Below, piece by piece: positions 62,030 to 64,000 of a stretch of DNA of 64,000 bases. The stretch lies in NCBI RefSeq assembly GCF_000005505.3, contig NC_016133.3, positions 4,588,001-4,652,000 on the forward strand, given 5' to 3'. Under the pieces are notes generated by a model. The model was given only the letters and a program-made list of their open reading frames with translations. It was not told the origin of the DNA and did not search any database. Each line of letters opens with the position of its first letter. Position 1 is the first letter of the stretch. This DNA comes from Brachypodium distachyon (taxonomy: Eukaryota > Streptophyta > Magnoliopsida > Poales > Poaceae). A program made the translations under genes and the position numbers.

Positions 62030-62430
62030 CCTTATGAAAGATAAGGAGATAAACTGTGGGTCTTTTGCTATGAGAATGAATCAATTGAACATCTGTTCTT
62101 CGAATGTCCTTTTGTCCGGTGAGCACAGCGGGCTATTTTTGTCACTTTCCAATCTACAGTTCACTACTAGTATCTTGAATATGTTTGTGAACTGGCTCGG
62201 AGGTTTGCATAAATTTTTAAGAACGCTTATTTTGGTTGGCGAATGTGGTGTATGTTGGTCAATATGACACTACCGTAATGATATTGTTTTTAACAAGTGT
62301 ATTGTTTCTAGTTTTTCCAGGTTATTTATCTCACCACCCACGGGATTTATACTTGGAGTCCCCAGAAGATAGTTCGAGGCTTGTTTAGCCGGTTTGAATG
62401 GCCAATGCACAATAGGTTATGATAATGAGT
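62030..62430 (+). pseudogene. Decayed LINE fragment
   Basis: The translation YENESIEHLFFECPFVR matches the zinc-binding region after plant LINE reverse transcriptase. It is followed, with stops and frameshifts, by FQVIYLTTHGIYTWSP. It is dead. Confidence 0.6.
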
Positions 62431-62439
62431 TCCATCTGT

Positions 62440-62600
62440 GAATTGAGTGTAGCTCAGGTGGTTGGTTCCTTGTGGTGGAACCAGCCCACTTAGCTTCAAG
62501 TCCCAGACTTGGCATGGGTGCTCGTATTTCCTGGATTTATTTTAGGCTTTAACCGGCGTGAGTGCTTGCGTCTGTACTGTGTTTCCTAAAAAAAAGTTCC
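62440..62600 (+). mobile_element. tRNA-derived SINE, Au-like
   Basis: The head has RNA polymerase III boxes like those of a tRNA gene: box A gtagctcaggtgg and box B near cttcaagtccc. Then comes gacttggcatgggtgctcgt, atttcctggatttatttta and ccggcgtgag, which I recognise as typical of the grass Au SINE, ending in an A-run. Confidence 0.7.
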
Positions 62601-62923
62601 ATCAGATCGATGCCCTATGTTTTAGTCTTTGTTAGGTTATGCCGTCCATGAGTCGTTGTACCGAGTGTCCTATTTGATTCATTTTGTAACAACATTATAT
62701 TTGGTACTAATAAATTGTTATGTATATCAATTATGCTAGCTTGTCAGAAAAAAAAAGCCTTTCGAAGAAAAGAAAACAACCATTATTATGCGAATAATTG
62801 TACCACCTCCATGTACCAAGGCAAATAATTTCGGACGGTTCAGTTAGGCTTTGGTCCGGTTTCGACTCAAGCAATCAGGCTCCTGCCCACGCACACTGCA
62901 CTAGCCCACTAGCCTAGCTCGGG
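62601..62923. other. Promoter-side spacer of apyrase copy 2
   Basis: No TATA box is obvious. A polyadenine tract lies near 62748. Nothing else seen. Confidence 0.4.
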
Positions 62924-64000
62924 ATGGCGCCTCATCCCGTCGGCATCGTCTTCCTCCTCCTCCTGGTGGCCTCGTCGTACCCGAGAGCCACCATTGCCGC
63001 AGACTCCGTGCTCGGCCGGAAGGTGGCCGGCACCGGCATCGACGTCGAGGATGATCCCAAGCTTGCGGCGGCGGGGCGTGCAGGAGGGAAGTACGCCGTG
63101 ATCTTCGACGCCGGAAGCACGGGCACCCGCGTCAACGTCTTCAGGTTCGACAAGAAGATGGAGCTCGTCGGCATCGGCGACGGCGAAATCGAGGTCTTCG
63201 CAAAGGTATAATATTGTTCATCTGTTATCCGTTTTTGAAACCATGCATCTTTTGGATGTTATATTGTTATTGGTGTGCAGGTGAATCCGGGGCTGAGCGC
63301 GTACGCCAGACGGCCCCAGGAGGCTGCGACGTCCATGCTCCCTCTGCTTGACAAGGCTAAGAGCACTGTGCCTAAGTGGCTCGCAAGAAGAACGCCTGTT
63401 AAGCTAGGGGTTCGTAAATTAATTAATTAACAAACGTATCTTCAATAATTTCACCTGAACGTAGTTTAATTTAATTTATAGTATAGTCTAGATTGCAGCA
63501 CAACTGAACTGTAGATCTGGGAACAATTTGAATACTAGTATGTAACTATACCATTTACCAAACAAACGTGTGCAGGCGACGGCTGGACTCAGACTTATCG
63601 GAGACGAGGACGCAGAGCAAATTCTCCACGCAGTAATTTTCGTCTTAACCTTAATTAGTATTTAGCTCTACTCTCGTTTTAAATCATGCACCACGATGCA
63701 TGAAGGACTAGAGAGTAGTGACTTGTTGTTGGATTGATTCCCTGACACTACTACAGGTCAGGGATGTGATCCACACCAAGAGCAAATTCCAGTACAATCC
63801 TAGCTGGATCAACGTTCTTCAGGGATCCCAAGAAGGAACCTACCTATGGGTACGTACTACACGAGCTGATGCTCTTAAGGGATCCCAAGAAAAACTGTCT
63901 TTGCACTTACTCTGTTTTGAGGATCAGTATTTTTCACGCATTTTTCTTACGTGTAGGTTGCTCTGAATTACCTGCTGGATAAACTGGGAGGAGACTACAC
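62924..64000 (+). CDS. Apyrase (GDA1/CD39), copy 2, cut by the window end
   Basis: Exons 62924-63205, 63281-63409, 63576-63632, 63757-63849 and 63957 onward are visible. Exons 2-4 have exactly the lengths of those in copy 1 (129, 57 and 93 bases). It has a hydrophobic N terminus, ACR1 [12 protein letters not shown] from residue 62, [13 protein letters not shown], then [19 protein letters not shown]. The product is a nucleoside di/triphosphate hydrolase. A short piece of exon 4-like sequence (agggatcccaagaa) recurs in intron 4 near 63879. The rest lies outside the window, so completeness is unknown. Confidence 0.93.

Noticed and set aside
62447..62530. tRNA gene
   Set aside because: The A and B boxes are present, but no cloverleaf folds, and the 3' part matches an Au-like SINE with an A-run.
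1..64000. A dedicated metabolic gene cluster
   Set aside because: The three P450s lack neighbouring scaffold or tailoring enzymes (terpene synthase, methyltransferase, acyltransferase). The other genes belong to unrelated processes.

Overview
This window is nuclear DNA of a grass. Genes contain GT-AG introns, exons are GC-rich with strong third-position GC bias, and the space between genes is full of Stowaway MITEs (TA-flanked elements with ends like ctccctccgt), a Tourist MITE, LINE, CACTA and gypsy fragments, and a SINE resembling the Au family. With 12 protein-coding genes in 64 kb and compact introns, I infer a small-genome pooid grass such as Brachypodium. That is an inference from gene density and repeat types, not a match to a reference.

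Layout. 0.8-14.3 kb holds three A-type (CYP71-clan) cytochrome P450 genes. Two form a head-to-head inverted duplication (2.1-3.8 kb minus, 6.0-7.6 kb plus). A third, more diverged gene lies at 12.7-14.3 kb, beyond a 3.5 kb composite transposon. 15.2-31.5 kb holds two copies of a secreted cyclase/formamidase-like gene in the same orientation. Between them lie an EID1-like F-box gene (minus) and a dephospho-CoA kinase gene (plus). 32.7-45.9 kb holds three minus-strand genes: a GT47 exostosin-type glycosyltransferase, a VTT/DedA (SNARE-associated) membrane protein with a probable plastid-targeting exon, and a GPI-anchored glycerophosphodiester phosphodiesterase-like protein (GDPDL). 46-54 kb is repeat-rich. 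It has a GC-rich leader-like region at 49.7 kb and a small spliced coiled-coil gene of unknown function (minus). 55-64 kb holds two tandem apyrase genes, the second cut by the window end.

Introns were placed by eye from GT/AG sites, reading-frame phase and agreement between duplicated copies. For the two P450 pair members, the two cyclases and the two apyrases the exon structures agree with each other, which makes those models strong. The genes do not form a single pathway. The P450 trio is a local family expansion and could act in specialised metabolism, while the kinase, glycosyltransferase, GDPDL and VTT genes look like ordinary housekeeping or cell-wall/membrane genes. I see no prokaryotic features, CRISPR, or clear new defence-like or biosynthetic system. 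The most unusual items are a palindrome-bearing repeat sitting just upstream of two start codons in the same orientation, the P450 inverted duplication, and the composite transposon with one full and one 29-base LTR.
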